64,000 bases of DNA from Liolophura sinensis (GCF_032854445.1 NC_088302.1:39930191-39994190); one strand, 5' to 3'. Shown: positions 33,666 through 45,410, counted from the stretch's first letter. The notes: a model not told the origin generated them from the sequence alone. Translations and numbers: made by a program.

Positions 33666-34338
33666 TCTAACTTTTTCTGTAAATGCTTAAAACGTAGCAC
33701 CATACACTCCCCTAGTACTCCCCTAGAAATATAGAAGAAGCTGCCAGATGGTTCATATATCTGTCTATTCTGTAGCCTAGAAACAAACCATGTACTGATA
33801 TTACTCATTTTATACTCATTCCCATGTACAAAACGGAGACGTGACTGTTATTCTTTCTGTAGATCACAGTAATTGTCTTTCGTGGACTATAACATAATGT
33901 AACATATCATTTATTTCCTAATCTGCCAACGTGATCAAATCGAAACAATGTGACCTGTATCGTGACAGGCTGTAAGGGCGATTCATGGCGGTTATTGGTG
34001 TCAACCACTTTAAACGAACGATTGTGAAGAGCTAAAATAAGCTAATGGTTCTCCATAATATGTTACAGGATCTTTTTACAGGTCGGTGTGTTGTAATTCC
34101 ACCTTTTGGTCTACTTCCATAGTGGTGCTTTAAAGGATATTCAGCTTAGGAGTGTAAATGTAGTCTTAAGTGTTATGTTAGGAAACCAGCCATTATGTTT
34201 GACACTTAAAAAAATCATTTTATTACAGCGGGATTCATCAAGCAACATTAATTTTTTTTTGTTGATACTTTGTTTTGACTGTTTTTCTTGATCAAAATGT
34301 TTAGGTTTTTTAAAAATGAATAAATAAATAAATATTCA
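33666..34338. other. Non-coding stretch, nothing recognised
   Basis: The only repeat seen is the short direct repeat ACTCCCCTAG at 33707-33726. It leads into the TA-rich target of the Tc1 insertion. Confidence 0.45.
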
Positions 34339-34340
34339 TA

Positions 34341-34365
34341 TACTATCCAAAAAAAGAAACGCATA
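34341..34365. repeat. Tc1 left terminal inverted repeat
   Basis: 25 bp beginning TACTATCCAAAAAAAGAAAC and ending GCATA, an exact inverse of 35690-35714. Confidence 0.95.
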
Positions 34366-34537
34366 ACCCGGTTTTTTTGCGGAGGTGATGCAGGCTTTTC
34401 AATTATGCATAACCAAATAAGAATTGCTATTCTGCAAATATTTTTTTACACAGATTAAGGCAGGGTCCATATCTAGACAACAAGGCCATCAACTTGAGGT
34501 AAGACACTCACAATGAGTCTCCCACTTGAGTGGAATG

Positions 34538-35385
34538 TCAGTATCTGTTGTGACCACCACGGGCACGAATAACAGTTCTGACACGCCTTGTCATGGACTG
34601 GATGAGACGCTGGATAGATGCCTGGGGAATGCTCTGCCACTCCTCCTGCAAACATGCAACTTGCTCTTGAAGCGTTTGGGGTTGAGGTTGACGTTGGCGT
34701 AGACGTCGATCAAGTTCATCCCACAGATGCTCAATTGGGTTAAGATCCGGGGAACGGGACGGCCAGGGTAGCACATTTACATTGTTTTCGGCGAGGAAGT
34801 CCCTTGTGACATGTGCCGTGTGCGGTTTGGCGTTGTCCTGCTGGAACAACTCGCGCTGAACGTCATTGACAGGTAAGATATGTGGCTGCAGGATGGTGTC
34901 TCGGTAGCGTACGGCCGTAAGATTTCCCTGAACGTGGACAAGATTTGTACGACCAGTATACGATATTGCTGCCCACATCATTACACTCCCTCCACCAAAT
35001 CTGTCCACTTGGCGTACGCAGTTAGGGGCATAACGTTCGTGAGCACGTCTGTAAACCCGGTTTCTACCATCACCTCTCTGCAATAGGAATCTGGACTTAT
35101 CACTGAACCAAATGCGTCGCCAGTTGCGTAGATTCCATGCAGTCACGTTGTTACACCATCGGAGGCGATTGGCGCGATGGTGAGGATGCAGCACGATCCC
35201 AACATAGGGCCTCCTCGACCTGAACGCCGACGGTCATTTGTTGTCCCAGTATTGTTGTAGCGGGCAGCAAGCCGTGAAATCGTGCTCTGGCTGACGTGTA
35301 GACGCCTAGAAATGGACGATTGGGACTCTCCAGCTTGAAGTCTTCCAATGGCAATATTTCTTGTGACAGTGTCAAGACGTGGCAT
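34538..35385 (-). pseudogene. Tc1-family transposase, broken by internal deletion and frameshift
   Basis: Encodes a cut-and-paste transposase that binds TIRs and moves the element by DDE chemistry. The N-terminal part (35385 to about 35205) starts MPRLDTVTRNIAIG and has a helix-turn-helix, LHVSQSTISRLAARY, then TNDRRRSGR. The frame then shifts. The C-terminal part (frame of 34538-35194) enters near RPYVGIVL and contains the catalytic domain: FSDKSRF (first D), FQQDNAKPHTA (second D), WPSRSPDLNPIEHLWDE (E). There are 34 residues between the second D and the E, so it is DD34E. The normal second DNA-binding helix region between SGR and RPYVG, roughly 60-70 residues in typical Tc1 proteins, is missing, so one deletion explains both the short element and the frameshift. 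All three catalytic residues remain, but a working protein is unlikely. Confidence 0.93.
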
Positions 35386-35689
35386 GTTGAATCAGCTTGA
35401 AAACACCACTTGAAAGACGCCGATTTCCGGCCCGAAGTTGCGGTTTTATAGTCACACACTGCATGCTTTCCATGCGTAAGTTCGGTGTGTAAGACTGCAC
35501 GTGATGCAGTGTGGTGCTGTATTTTTTACTTCTTCCAAAAACGGCCTCCAAACTCAACATTTTCAACCAAGAAATGTTTTGAGGAATAAAATGTGTGCTA
35601 ACTGTGACTATTAACAATATTAAAACACATTTTGCTCATGAAATGAAGACAAAAGGTATTTATTTCATTTTAAAATAAAACAAAACACC

Positions 35690-35714
35690 TATGCGTTTCT
35701 TTTTTTGGATAGTA
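35690..35714. repeat. Tc1 right terminal inverted repeat
   Basis: Begins TATGC and ends GGATAGTA; the exact inverse of 34341-34365. Confidence 0.95.
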
Positions 35715-35716
35715 TA

Positions 35717-37284
35717 TTTTCACCCAAACATATTTAAATTTTTTCAGCTACCTTTCTTTTAAGAACTGAATTAATCGTTCCTTAACAGCTGAGAGATTTG
35801 TGATGGAAGGCTGTAGTACTCGTGTACTAAATCCAAATTGGGGGCCATAACATGTCGGATGATTTATCGGCACCGACCTACCTTTTAGATATCCAGTGGA
35901 AGCTTGTCAGAGATGACAACGTTAATATGCCCAATACCTCATCCGTCTTTTGTGCAAAGTACAGGTTGTCAGGACTTCGAGCGAGTTAAGCGATATTCCA
36001 TAACGTCTAGATAATACATTCCAGACGATGATCAGACGTTCCTTTCCATATAAGTAGGCGATGTGACCGACACACACACTAAGTGAAGATTGATCTTCCT
36101 GCTTGCGTACCAATCTAAAACCTCCAAAAATGTATTGAACAGGAGAAAAAGGGAATCGTTGTGATTAATTACCCAGATAACTTCAAATCGGCTGCATTAA
36201 AAAAGCTTAATTGGTATTGTTGGCTATTGTTCTACCGGTTGGCGGCATGAACTGTGATTTGCATGCTTCACTTATTAATAATTGAATGGGTTTCAATTAT
36301 AACTGTAAATGCATTAGGGAAGCATAGAGGGAGATCTCACACGTGCTTGCAGCAAGACTACTGGTTTGGTATACTGGAAAAGCTTTCGGTAAGTGAGTAT
36401 ATCCGAAAACATTGTCATATCAGATTAGATTTTACATTAGATTTCAATAAGAAAATCTTCACAACCTGAATTAATATTTGACCTACTGAACATTAAAAAG
36501 TCGGACAAAAAATCAGGATATGTTTCGGCAAGCTTTGCTTAAATTAAGGCTAACTATCGGGACTATAAGTTTGTATACACTGATGGGTGATGGGATGGAG
36601 ACAGGGATGCGCCTGATGCTGTCTTGAAGCAGTGAGTCACTTCTCTTTGTCTTCAATCTCCATCTTCAGTCCGCAGCAAATTGTGATCACGTGATGTCTC
36701 TCGTCTGCCCGCCATTCATTACATGGAAGAGGAACTGTCAGGTATGGAATTAAATACGATCACTTCATTGTGTTAATTTCATTATCTTGAGGATGTGCAT
36801 TGCACATCGCAGGTACTCTACGCCAAGTGGACGACTTGAACTATAGAGTGGTCCATGGACTCGAACTTGATACTCGTTTATTGCGTCTATTTAACTTACA
36901 TCTAAAGTCATGGAGAGCCAGAGACAGCTTGACCCCAACATCTTTTTTCTCCCAGTTCACCACGACGACGTTGCATTTAAGACAGAAAGACGTTACAGTA
37001 GAAACTGATACATGATAACATAGTAGACATGGCGCTAAAACCCTTTTCTGACATAACAATGTCTTGCTCCATAATCTGGTTGGAATTAAAGCCGGTGTAA
37101 TAAAACACTTATTAATAAACTGTAGAGAAAATAAATGAATCCATACACATATACTTAAGTATATTCATCGCCTTTGACATGAGGAATGAAATCGTCGAAC
37201 CCTTATTAAATGCAATGTTATTCATCCTGTCACTGATTATACACTGTCCTTCTTTAAATCATGGCCCGTCTCGATGAGACCTGC
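35717..37284. other. Non-coding stretch, nothing recognised
   Basis: Short open frames (63-72 codons) at 35922-36113, 36254-36469 and 36800-37059 match no known family. No tandem repeats or RNA genes were seen. Confidence 0.45.
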
Positions 37285-37776
37285 GCCCGGTTTCACGAAA
37301 CACCCTTAACGTTACGTTCACTTAACTCTCACCAAAGCCTGTAACCGGCCCGAATAGCAAAGTTGGTAGAGCGTCCACTTCGGGACCGGTAGATCCAGGA
37401 TCAATCCTTGGTCGAGTCACACCTAAGGAAGTTGTAACTTCCTCGCTTGGCGTTCAGCGTTCAGCATGGAGGGGATAGTGCAACGACTGGTTGACCCCCA
37501 TCAGTATAATGGCTCGGGCGGGGCGGCTTACTTGCCTTCGGTAAGTCTTCTCTGTGAAGCAGCACTAAATAAAAGAGCGGTGGAAATCCGTCCTGCAACA
37601 AGGAGGCACATTACACGTACATGCAACCTAATGTTTCCTTCGTCGTCATATGACTGAAAAATTGTTGACGTTAAACCCCAAGCACTCACTCACTCACCCA
37701 AAGCCTGTACTCTAGGTATTATGTCGTCATGGTAGTTGCGAGATCGTGACGTTAAGAGAGCTTCGTTAAACTGGGC
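37285..37776. mobile_element. Palindromic MITE-like element split by a SINE
   Basis: The left end GCCCGGTTTCACGAAACACC CTTAACGTTAC (37285-37315) pairs with the right end GTGACGTTAAGAGAGCTTCG TTAAACTGGGC (about 37746-37776) as imperfect inverted repeats. With the SINE and one target copy removed, the element is about 126 bp, mostly palindromic and non-coding. I recall this kind of sequence (GGCCCAGTTTCAC..CTTAACGTCAC) as dispersed in mollusc genomes, but this is from memory. Its own target-site duplication was not identified. Confidence 0.7.
37344..37697 (+). mobile_element. tRNA-derived SINE (family 2), full length
   Basis: The tRNA-like head begins GGCCCGAATAGCAAAGTTGG TAGAGCG (A-box) and has GATCCAGGATCAATCC (B-box-like). 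The body runs GTCGAGTCACACCTAAGGAA, TTCCTCGCTTGGCG, CAACGACTGGTTGACCCCCA, TCGTCGTCATATGACTGAAA, and it ends ACGTTAAACCCCAAGCACTC followed by (ACTC)n. A perfect 12-bp target-site duplication, CCAAAGCCTGTA, flanks it at 37332-37343 and 37698-37709. The tRNA-like head is not a tRNA gene because the anticodon and acceptor arms do not fold as such. This copy supplies the reference order for the fragment at 10968-11250. Confidence 0.93.
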
Positions 37777-38251
37777 CCAACTAATTTTAACGAGATTAGC
37801 CACGCTGTTGGTAGCAACAGTAATATAAATTTCGACATGCCACACGTTAAATAAATAATCAGAAAGTTTGATTGGTCATCTGAACTTCCTATGGAAATGT
37901 TATCAAAAGCAGTGCAGGAACTAAGGCTGCTCTCATTGACATTAAGAGCGCCCCTTAGCTTTATTGAGCGGTAAACAACTCTCTCCTAGGGTACGTTACA
38001 CTCTCTCTACACGCTATCATATTCTTTAAATCCCTTCTAGTCATACAGTATCAGATTTTCCTGTCACGAAATTAACCACCAGACAACTAAAATGCACCAA
38101 GGAGAAAAAAAACATCTGTGACCTGTACTTGATGTACCTAATCATTATAATTAGATTCAGCACAATCAGTTTGCCAGTTCAAACCATAATCATCAGCTCC
38201 ACGGTCGGTGACAGTTAATCTTTCCTTATGTCCATGCTGGAACCGATATGA

Positions 38252-38483
38252 TTTTTTTTTTTGATTGGTGTTTTACCCCGTACTCAAGAATATTTCACTT
38301 ATACGACGGCGGCCAGGATTATGGTGGGTGGAAACCGGGCAGAACCCGGGGGAAACCCGCAGGTAGCTGATAGACCTTCCCACATAATGCCGGAGAGAAA
38401 GCCAGCATCAGCTGGACTTGAACTCACAGCGACCGCATTGGTGAGAGACTCTGGGCGCTAACCAACTGAGCCCACGGAGGCCC
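38252..38483 (-). mobile_element. SINE family 1, near full length
   Basis: Minus strand: GGGCCTCCGTGGGCTCAGTT, GTGAGTTCAAGTCCAGCTGA (B box), then the core and GTAAAACACCAATCAA plus a poly-A tail. A perfect 15-bp target-site duplication, CTGGAACCGATATGA, lies at 38237-38251 and 38484-38498. About 35 bp is missing compared with 2128-2397: parts of the head after the A box, and the CACGACCATC segment. Confidence 0.92.
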
Positions 38484-38680
38484 CTGGAACCGATATGAAG
38501 CCTTCACAGAAACATCACAGACACTGGTTAGTCCATATCGTCCAATTTCCCTAATGATTAATAAGACCAGCAAATAAGTTTTTGCTGAGATCTGGTAACG
38601 TTAGAAACCTATGTGGGAATAGTTTTGTCAGGATATTTTATCATCACTCCTCCCTGCAACATGCAATCCGGTTGTCATAG

Positions 38681-38712
38681 ATTTATTTATTTATTTGATT
38701 CGTGTTTTACGC
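38681..38712 (-). mobile_element. SINE family 1, tail remnant
   Basis: (TTTA)n TTGATTCGTGTTTTACGC only; about 30 bp of the tail end. CGGTTGTCATAGAT stands on both sides (38670-38683, 38717-38730), a likely target-site duplication, so this is an extremely 5'-truncated insertion. Confidence 0.75.
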
Positions 38713-39489
38713 GGGTCGGTTGTCATAGATATGTGACCTATGGTTTTCATGAGATGAAAAGGAAATGAAATTCGAAACCCATTATATCAACATCAACATC
38801 ATTAAACTCGGTAAAAGCTTGGAAAAAATGCAATCTGCACCACTCAGATTGTAAAGTTAATACAATGAATCATGAGTTGTACATGCTTTGTGACTATAAA
38901 AAGCAGATACTTCTGACACATTCTCTTGGAGATTTAGAAATAGCTACTTATGGTTGTAATGACACCAGTGTGGCGTTAAGCTATAAATATTTGTTTAAGA
39001 TTAAGTAGCTGTTTTACAGCACAGCCGGGGCCTTTGACTTTACATATGGATGTACCTGTTAACTTTGTCCCTAACCAAAAAAATCCAGCCTCTGGGTTGA
39101 ACATCATATAATCCGATAACGAAAGTATAAGCGTCATTAGAGACTGGAATGATTTGTGCCCATAAACATTATAGGTTCTGGTATTTCCTCTGCTACTAAA
39201 TGTGTACTAGTCCATCACATGTCCATGTGTCCATCACACGACGATTTTCATCTATTTTTTATTTCTCCATTGCCTCATTATTTTACGACAAAATAAAAGG
39301 TTTCTGTTGAAGTTTACAAGGTTCTATTAGTTAGGAACGCGACAACACTCGTGTCCCATTATCGAAGACATTATCTGAATATTATGAGGTACAAAAAAGT
39401 GAAACAGACAGCATTGGCGTGTAATGAATGGCCATTTTTACATGAATCGTATACTTTCATATATCCCTGATCATAGCACAAACAAATCG

Positions 39490-39900
39490 ACACTAGATCA
39501 TAATGATAAAAGAGTCGAAAAACACATTCGTATACCAGCCGTCAACCAATAAGGACATTCCGGATCAATAATCGCAAGGCCAATTCCCAAAACACGTATA
39601 AACACAAACCACAAAGGACTAAAAAAAGCATTTAAGGTACGAAAATAGGACGGAATCATGCGAAGAGAAGAAGTCAACAGTTTCCCAATGATGTTGGAAA
39701 GACGCAAGGTATGTTCTTTGCAACATGCCGGAAACATGAGGCGGAAATACAGAAACGGGCAGTTCATGAGCCATCCTAGACCGGATGTCAATCATTTTAA
39801 CAAATCAAACAGATTATAATACAAAGTATTCCGGCGGAAAATTGCTAGTTAGGAATGGTGTCCTTTGAGACATTATCGATACAATATTAAACTGTTCAGA
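39490..39900. repeat. Dispersed repeat P, copy 1
   Basis: CAACAGTTTCCCAATGATGT TGGAAAGACGCAAGGTATGT (39675-39714) resembles 42700-42736 (GCAGTTTTCAATGATGACGG AAGGACGCAAGGAATGT). CGGCGGAAAATTGCTAGTTA GGAATGGTGTCCTT (39833-39866) resembles 49704-49735 (AGCGGAAAATTGCTATTCAG GAGCTGGTGTCC). A 97-codon minus-strand open frame across it is not supported as a gene. Confidence 0.45.
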
Positions 39901-40755
39901 ACCAACTCTGTTGATACTGGAAAGCAAATATAGACGCATTACGGGATATGTATGCAGACAGCTCCAAGCAAAGCTGTCATTCTCTTCAAGAAATCAAATC
40001 GTTTACAGAGAAAAGCATCTTAGCGAGAAATTAATATTCAAAATTGGCTTCCTTCGGGAGAATCCGTCATAGATGATAAACTGATACAGATCAAACTGAC
40101 CCATGCTACAGTGGAATAAATAGTTATTTCTGACATTTTTCAAGTGCTACTGGCACGAAACCGTGATTTGGGAAGCCGCTAAGAAGTTGAAGAGAAGTTG
40201 GTCGAAGAATGAGGTCTTGTTAGTGAAGATTTCCATTCACATATTTTCCTATGAGCCTTATCTAGCCATTATGAACTCCAATCATGCTTTTGATGTCCAA
40301 GCGAGAACTTCTTCTAGGACGAAATGAGTTATTGTGTCTGGTAAACTATTGTTCTCTCTAGTCCTGTCATACGCCATATCAGACTGCTCACCGTAGGGTG
40401 TACAAGATCACGCGGAACAAACAGCTGTGTTTGCTAGCGGAGCATTAGGGCTCTTCTCGAAGTGAAACCACTTTATGAGGTTGTATAGATGTCGACACCT
40501 TTAATGAACCTATCACCGAATTTTGTGTTTCATAAAAGTTCTTTCTGATACAAAAAGAACACTCCTACTCCTTTTTCTTGGTGTATTTGGAGGTAAATAA
40601 ATGCCCTAGTTTCGTCGAAAAAGATGTTTTTTTCAAGCTTTATTGGCTTTAAGTTGATACATGAAAGACAGCACCAATGCTATTAGGAAGCCACTGGGGA
40701 AGCGAATTGTTTATGTCAATATCCCGCGTTGATTCGTCACGGAGACGTTCGTGGG

Positions 40756-40945
40756 GTATTTATTTATTTATTTCATTGGTATTTTACGCCGTACTCAAGA
40801 ATATTTTACTTATACGGCGGCGTCCAGCATTATGGTGGGAGGAAACCGGGCAGAGCCGGGAGAAACCCACGACCATCCGCAGGTTGCAGGCTCCTGGGTC
40901 CATACGCTGTTCTGGCGCGCTAACCAACTGAGCTTCGGACGCCCA
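40756..40945 (-). mobile_element. SINE family 1, internally deleted
   Basis: The tail and core are good ((TTTA)n, TACGCCGTACTCAAGAATAT, GGCGTCCAGCATTATGGTGG, AACCCACGACCATCCGCAGG). It then jumps from TTGC straight to AGGCTCCTGGGTC, and ends GCGCGCTAACCAACTGAGC. About 80 bp with the B-box region is gone, so this copy should lack an intact pol III promoter. No clear target-site duplication. Confidence 0.88.
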
Positions 40946-42039
40946 CTCAAGTGACATTGTATTCTAGTGTAATCATTGCTCTTTTCTACCACCGGTCTGC
41001 ACAGACTAACAATCACAACAACCGACTGAATGAGCCTACTTATCAAATGTAACATGTTGATCTTACACTTTTGCAGTGTTTGGACACACAAAGGCCTACA
41101 GCGGTATGGATTTCTTAAGTGATTTGACGTGCAGTCTCACACATTGTACCATATTTTTGAGAATGTTGAAAACTGACAAATTTCTGCCTTCATTTATTTG
41201 ACTTGCAATCCTGTCATGTAGAGAGTCAGAAATTTGTTTTCAGTCTATAGGTAAAAATTATCAAATTTGTCTGCGACCCACGAATCGTCGGATGTCACAG
41301 TCAACTGGTCGTTAAGGAGTTCTGAGAGTTGGATCCTTGTATGTGCACGTGTGCTTTAGTCTTTATGTACATTGAAGAACACTTTGTTTCAGTGAATTAT
41401 TATTATGAAAACCGTCTCAAAGTTGTATTGGATAAAATCGGTTCTCTAAGGGAGTCACGTGACAGTAGTAAAGCGTTAAACTTTAGAGATTTACATTTAC
41501 ACTGTATTGTACTAGTTTTAAACGAATTGTTCTTTTAGTTGAAAAGACAGATGCAATCCTTTGCTCTTACCCTGTCTCGTCAAATGCCGAGCTAATTGAG
41601 AGCTGAAATGTGCAGAACCCTTTGACATGATTGTCCAAATATGTGTTCCAAATAATCGCTTCAGCCTATGAAACTGAACAAGACACTTTACGGCTTCAAA
41701 GCCAGTTGATTTAGATAGGATATTTCAGCCATATTTAAGAACGATTATCATTTTTATGGAAATCAGACAAAAAAGTCTCACCTTTCATCAAATAAACTCA
41801 CGTAAAACTGTTATGTTATAGCTGGTGGATATGACAACACGAACTTCATCTACCTAAGTGATATATTTCAATGTTACTAGCCACTGAAGGTGTTTCTGCA
41901 CATTTATTTTCTAGGAAATAACATATATAGTAATTGCAGCTCTAGGTACAAGGGTTTATCTTCTGTCAAGTTGACGGTTTAGTTTGTCAAGTTATTAAAG
42001 CGAGTGGTTGGGTCAAGGTACCAAAAAGGACATGTTTAC

Positions 42040-42185
42040 CTTTCTTGCCAATTTTTCTTTCTCTTTAATAACTTTCTCTAAGGAGTTATGAAATAAAAAG
42101 TCTTGACCTTGAACTGTCGTTCTTCTTTCGGTGATGGATTGCTGAAGCTGTCTCTGCCTGGACAGGAGATGATGTCGTCAGAAAG
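42040..42185 (+). repeat. Extra copy of part of the second duplication
   Basis: CCAATTTTTCTTTCTCTTTA, AGGAGTTATGAAATAAAAAG, TCTTGACCTTGAACTGTCGT, TCGGTGATGGATTGCTGAAG match 25845-25960 (AAAGTTATGAAATGCGATTA, TTGACCTCGAACTGCGGTTC, TAGTGATGGATTTTCGGAG) in order. The duplicated block is therefore also dispersed, not only tandem. Confidence 0.55.
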
Positions 42186-42669
42186 AAAAAAAAGCAAACT
42201 CACTTTTTCTGCAACCACCGCTTAAGTTAAACGCAGATAACTGTCCTATGAATCAAAGTTTTTATTTAATCTAACATGAACACATAACGCCTTGAAATTT
42301 CACGTGACGTAAAAATCTATTTTTTGTGAAAACAGATTAACAAGCATTCTGGAAACACTGGTTAAAGTCGTCAAAACAATAATCATGTCAAAGTCCTTAG
42401 TAGGGCAAAAACGGCCTTGATATTCTTAAAATTTGCCGCAACGCTCCAAAACTTGAAGTTGTTGTCAGTGAACCAATGTTTCAAATTTCAATTCAAAATG
42501 ACCAACCAATTGGAAAGAAGTGGGGAAATTGCCGAGTTCCAAAAATACTAATAATGTCGAAAGTGGACCAAAGGGCATTAAACTCCAACTTTATGGCACG
42601 ATCAATGTTTAAGATAACAGTAAGATATCAGTACAAACGTTCTAAGGCCGAAGAAAGGTATATAAAATA

Positions 42670-42920
42670 AGAAATTAGATCGGGTTCATCCAGAGAGAAG
42701 CAGTTTTCAATGATGACGGAAGGACGCAAGGAATGTTCGAGACGACTGAATTATAGCGCGACCTACATGTACATCGTGTACCATGATAATTCATACGATA
42801 TCCTAAAAATACGGTAAATAATGAAATAAAACGAGTTCATAAATACATATTGCTGCGCCGAAAATAACAAAGCAATTTCCCAAAGAAATATGTAAAAGGT
42901 ATCTAAATGCCTAAATAACT
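42670..42920. repeat. Dispersed repeat P, copy 2
   Basis: CATCCAGAGAGAAGCAGTTT TCAATGATGACGGAAGGACG CAAGGAATGTTC and AGCAATTTCCCAAAGAAATA TGTAAAAGG resemble 39570-39715. Confidence 0.4.
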
Positions 42921-43019
42921 AAATATAGCTGGTAACGAGTAAGATAGAGGCAGTCATCAACATTTAATGGTGTGGAGAATGCATGACATAATGCTCGTAG
43001 CATCATTCTACTAGGGCAC

Positions 43020-44100
43020 CAAGAGCAGCTCATCTGTCATCAAATTTTAAAGACATGGGGAAGACATTTGATGTTTTATTCATAACATAATACATATAAC
43101 ATCCTACTGCTATACTAAGACCACCAAAGGCAGTTCATGTCATTTTTGTGGGTTAAATACTGTTGTGGGCTATTGAACGATAGGTGTTGTCTGTGATGGA
43201 GATCCCAGTACATCTGAAGTATATTTTGAAAGCAGGGCATAGCTGAGAACATTGCAAGTAATTGTTTTCGCAAACCTCTTTGAGTATTTTGAGTATTGAG
43301 GAATAGCAACCAACTTCAAGATTGTCCTCCTTTCCTTTTATTAGTGGTCAGAAAGGTCTCTTGCTTAGAAGGCACCAATTCTTGAACAAGTAGTTCTCAC
43401 CCACCATTGTCACTATCATCTTCTGTGTCCTGGTGTGACCATAAATACCAAGGCCAGGGATCTCCACAGGCATCTGTCAGATATAGTCTTTCCTGATGTG
43501 AGATGGTTCATGATTTACCGCCAACCTCATCAAAGTTTCATGAATCAACATTATAATTTGACATCGACTACCTCTTTAATTTAAATCCATGGGGTTTAAA
43601 GCTTAAAAGGGTTAATAGACGAGGAAGATAGCAACAGGAAGTACAACTTTTAATTATATTATTTATTACATGTATATATCAATTGGAGACAGAGATAGTT
43701 TGATAGTGAAAAGAATGTTTTTGTGTAGATTACAGGTTATTGTTATGGGAAGATTCTCTTTTTCCAAACAACCATCTGAAAAAAACAGACTCGCTTTTCT
43801 TAAAGTACAAGTCAAATATTAGATATATTGAGGCCAAAACATCCAAAAATGCTACCTCGTCGAAACTCTTAAAGGTCATCAGCAATTCTGTTGCAACATA
43901 TTCAGACGAAACATTTTTTCACGATACAGAATTTGTGTGAACATCCGCAGCCCTAAAACTCGTAATTAAAATTTTCTGCAGTATTTGTCGTAACATTACA
44001 TGATCATTGATTTTACATTGATAACTCTGATTAACAACATGGCTGATCTTTCTAAATCTCTACCTGAATCTGTGTTTCCGGGATTCGTGAGAACAGTGAT
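43020..44100. other. Non-coding stretch, possible decayed gene or element
   Basis: Minus-strand translation around 43330-43500 gives short protein-like runs in different frames (for example VEIPGLGIYGHTRTQKM), and a 64-codon open frame lies at 43115-43309. The runs are broken by stops and frame changes and give no firm family. It may be an old retroelement remnant; the sequence does not prove it. Confidence 0.2.
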
Positions 44101-44939
44101 TGATATTCAACACTGTTATCGACTTTATTACTAACAAAGAGGTTCGAGAATCACCCTGGAACCAGGTACGTGTTTTTTTTTTAAATTAGCGGTTGTCCGA
44201 ACGGTCATTTACCCTGTGATATATACGAAATTAATAGATTAAAACTGACTGCAAAGCAGAAACACAACAAAGATGCCACAAGCTACGTTTACAATCAAGA
44301 AGTACAGGTTGAATTTATCAGTTCAAAAATATACCGAGAGGAACGTCGTTTCGAGCAAGCGTGACATGAATGGTGATAGGCTGTATGGACAATTTCTTTA
44401 ATTCGCAAATTTAGCCCATTTTTGTAACGTGTGTTTCTTATTGGGTTTTTTTTTATACATGTTTGTTTCCTTTGCTCTTGGTGTGGTGCATAGCCTGGTA
44501 TGTTTACTCACTAGATCGTCACCCAGCCCAGAGGCTCTAGATGTAAGTATTGATTTATTGTGGAATAAACTTCTTAATGAATGCTTGTCTAGTCACAAAT
44601 AAACTGTCAACGCTTCCAGTGGATTTGATCGTTTGTGTACAGTGCTCCTAGTCTCTTTGAGGAAAGTTATCTCATGGAAGACTTAACCTTGACCTTATTG
44701 TTCTTGTTTTCCTGGAGAAGGATTGTATGGAAGTTCTGAGTTGTGGACGGAAAAAGAGCTTATCAGTCAGAGATAAAAATGTTACCCACAAAGACACCCG
44801 TTTTAGTCAGGCAAAGGATTAGTGCTTCATGGTTTTCCATTTGGGCTAGTTAGCTATAAGGCAACGAAGACTTTTTTCAGTCAAATACACAGAGATAAAA
44901 TTTGCAAGTTAACGACGTGTAGGAAACCCAAACCAGTTA

Positions 44940-45135
44940 GAATGTGATTATACTTGGAGTATCATGTCAACACCAATTCAGCAGAGATGCTGACCGACTA
45001 ATATGTGGCCGAAGCACCGGATGAGAGGCTGATGGCGATTTAATCAGTCGGAGATGCGGATTTCTGTCAACTTATCAGTCACATTGTCATCTACTATTTC
45101 AGAGGGGCGGCACACTCAGGAACGAATGTAAATGT
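44940..45135 (+). repeat. Dispersed repeat N, copy 4 (longest)
   Basis: GTTAGAATGTGATTATACTT GGAGTATCATGTCAACACCA, GATGCTGACCGACTAATATG, GAGGCTGATGGCGATTTAAT, CAGTCGGAGATGCGGATTTC, TGTCAACTTATCAGTCACAT and CTACTATTTCAGAGG. It joins the fold-back arm family to repeat N in one run, so it is the best reference copy. Confidence 0.6.
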
Positions 45136-45410
45136 CAATGTCTCGTTTGGTCATACAATATTAAAGATATTTGGTATTAGTAAAGAAGCAACAGACCAAA
45201 GCAGATCAAGATTGGTGATTATCTGTTTGGTTTGGTCATGAATGAGTTTGACATTTCAAATAGGATTGAGAGAAAGCCACCACCAGTTGTAAAATCCTTC
45301 ATGAACTACGTCTCATAAGACCATGAGGCGCCAGATCAGTCTGGCGTTCAATCTACGTTTTGCCGTGCAGATACGTGGGTGCACGGTATACGCGCCATGA
45401 GAAAAATTTG

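Larger units (their letters stand above)
34341..35714 (-). mobile_element. Tc1/mariner DNA transposon, internally deleted
   Basis: The element is bounded by perfect 25-bp terminal inverted repeats, 34341-34365 and 35690-35714. The outer 20 bases read TACTATCCAAAAAAAGAAAC on each end (inverted). The flanking dinucleotide is TA on both sides (34339-34340, 35715-35716), the Tc1/mariner target. The 1374-bp length is a little short of the roughly 1.5-1.7 kb usual for Tc1 elements, which fits the internal deletion in its transposase. It encodes one minus-strand transposase (34538-35385). The TIRs match perfectly, so the copy could still be mobilised by a related transposase although its own is broken. 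Confidence 0.95.

Noticed and set aside
37344-37420. tRNA gene
   Set aside because: A-box and B-box-like words are present, but the cloverleaf is incomplete and the sequence continues into a SINE body with a target-site duplication.
43330-43500. Retroelement integrase remnant
   Set aside because: A short run vaguely like an integrase zinc-binding region is seen on the minus strand, but stops and frame changes leave too little to support a family.
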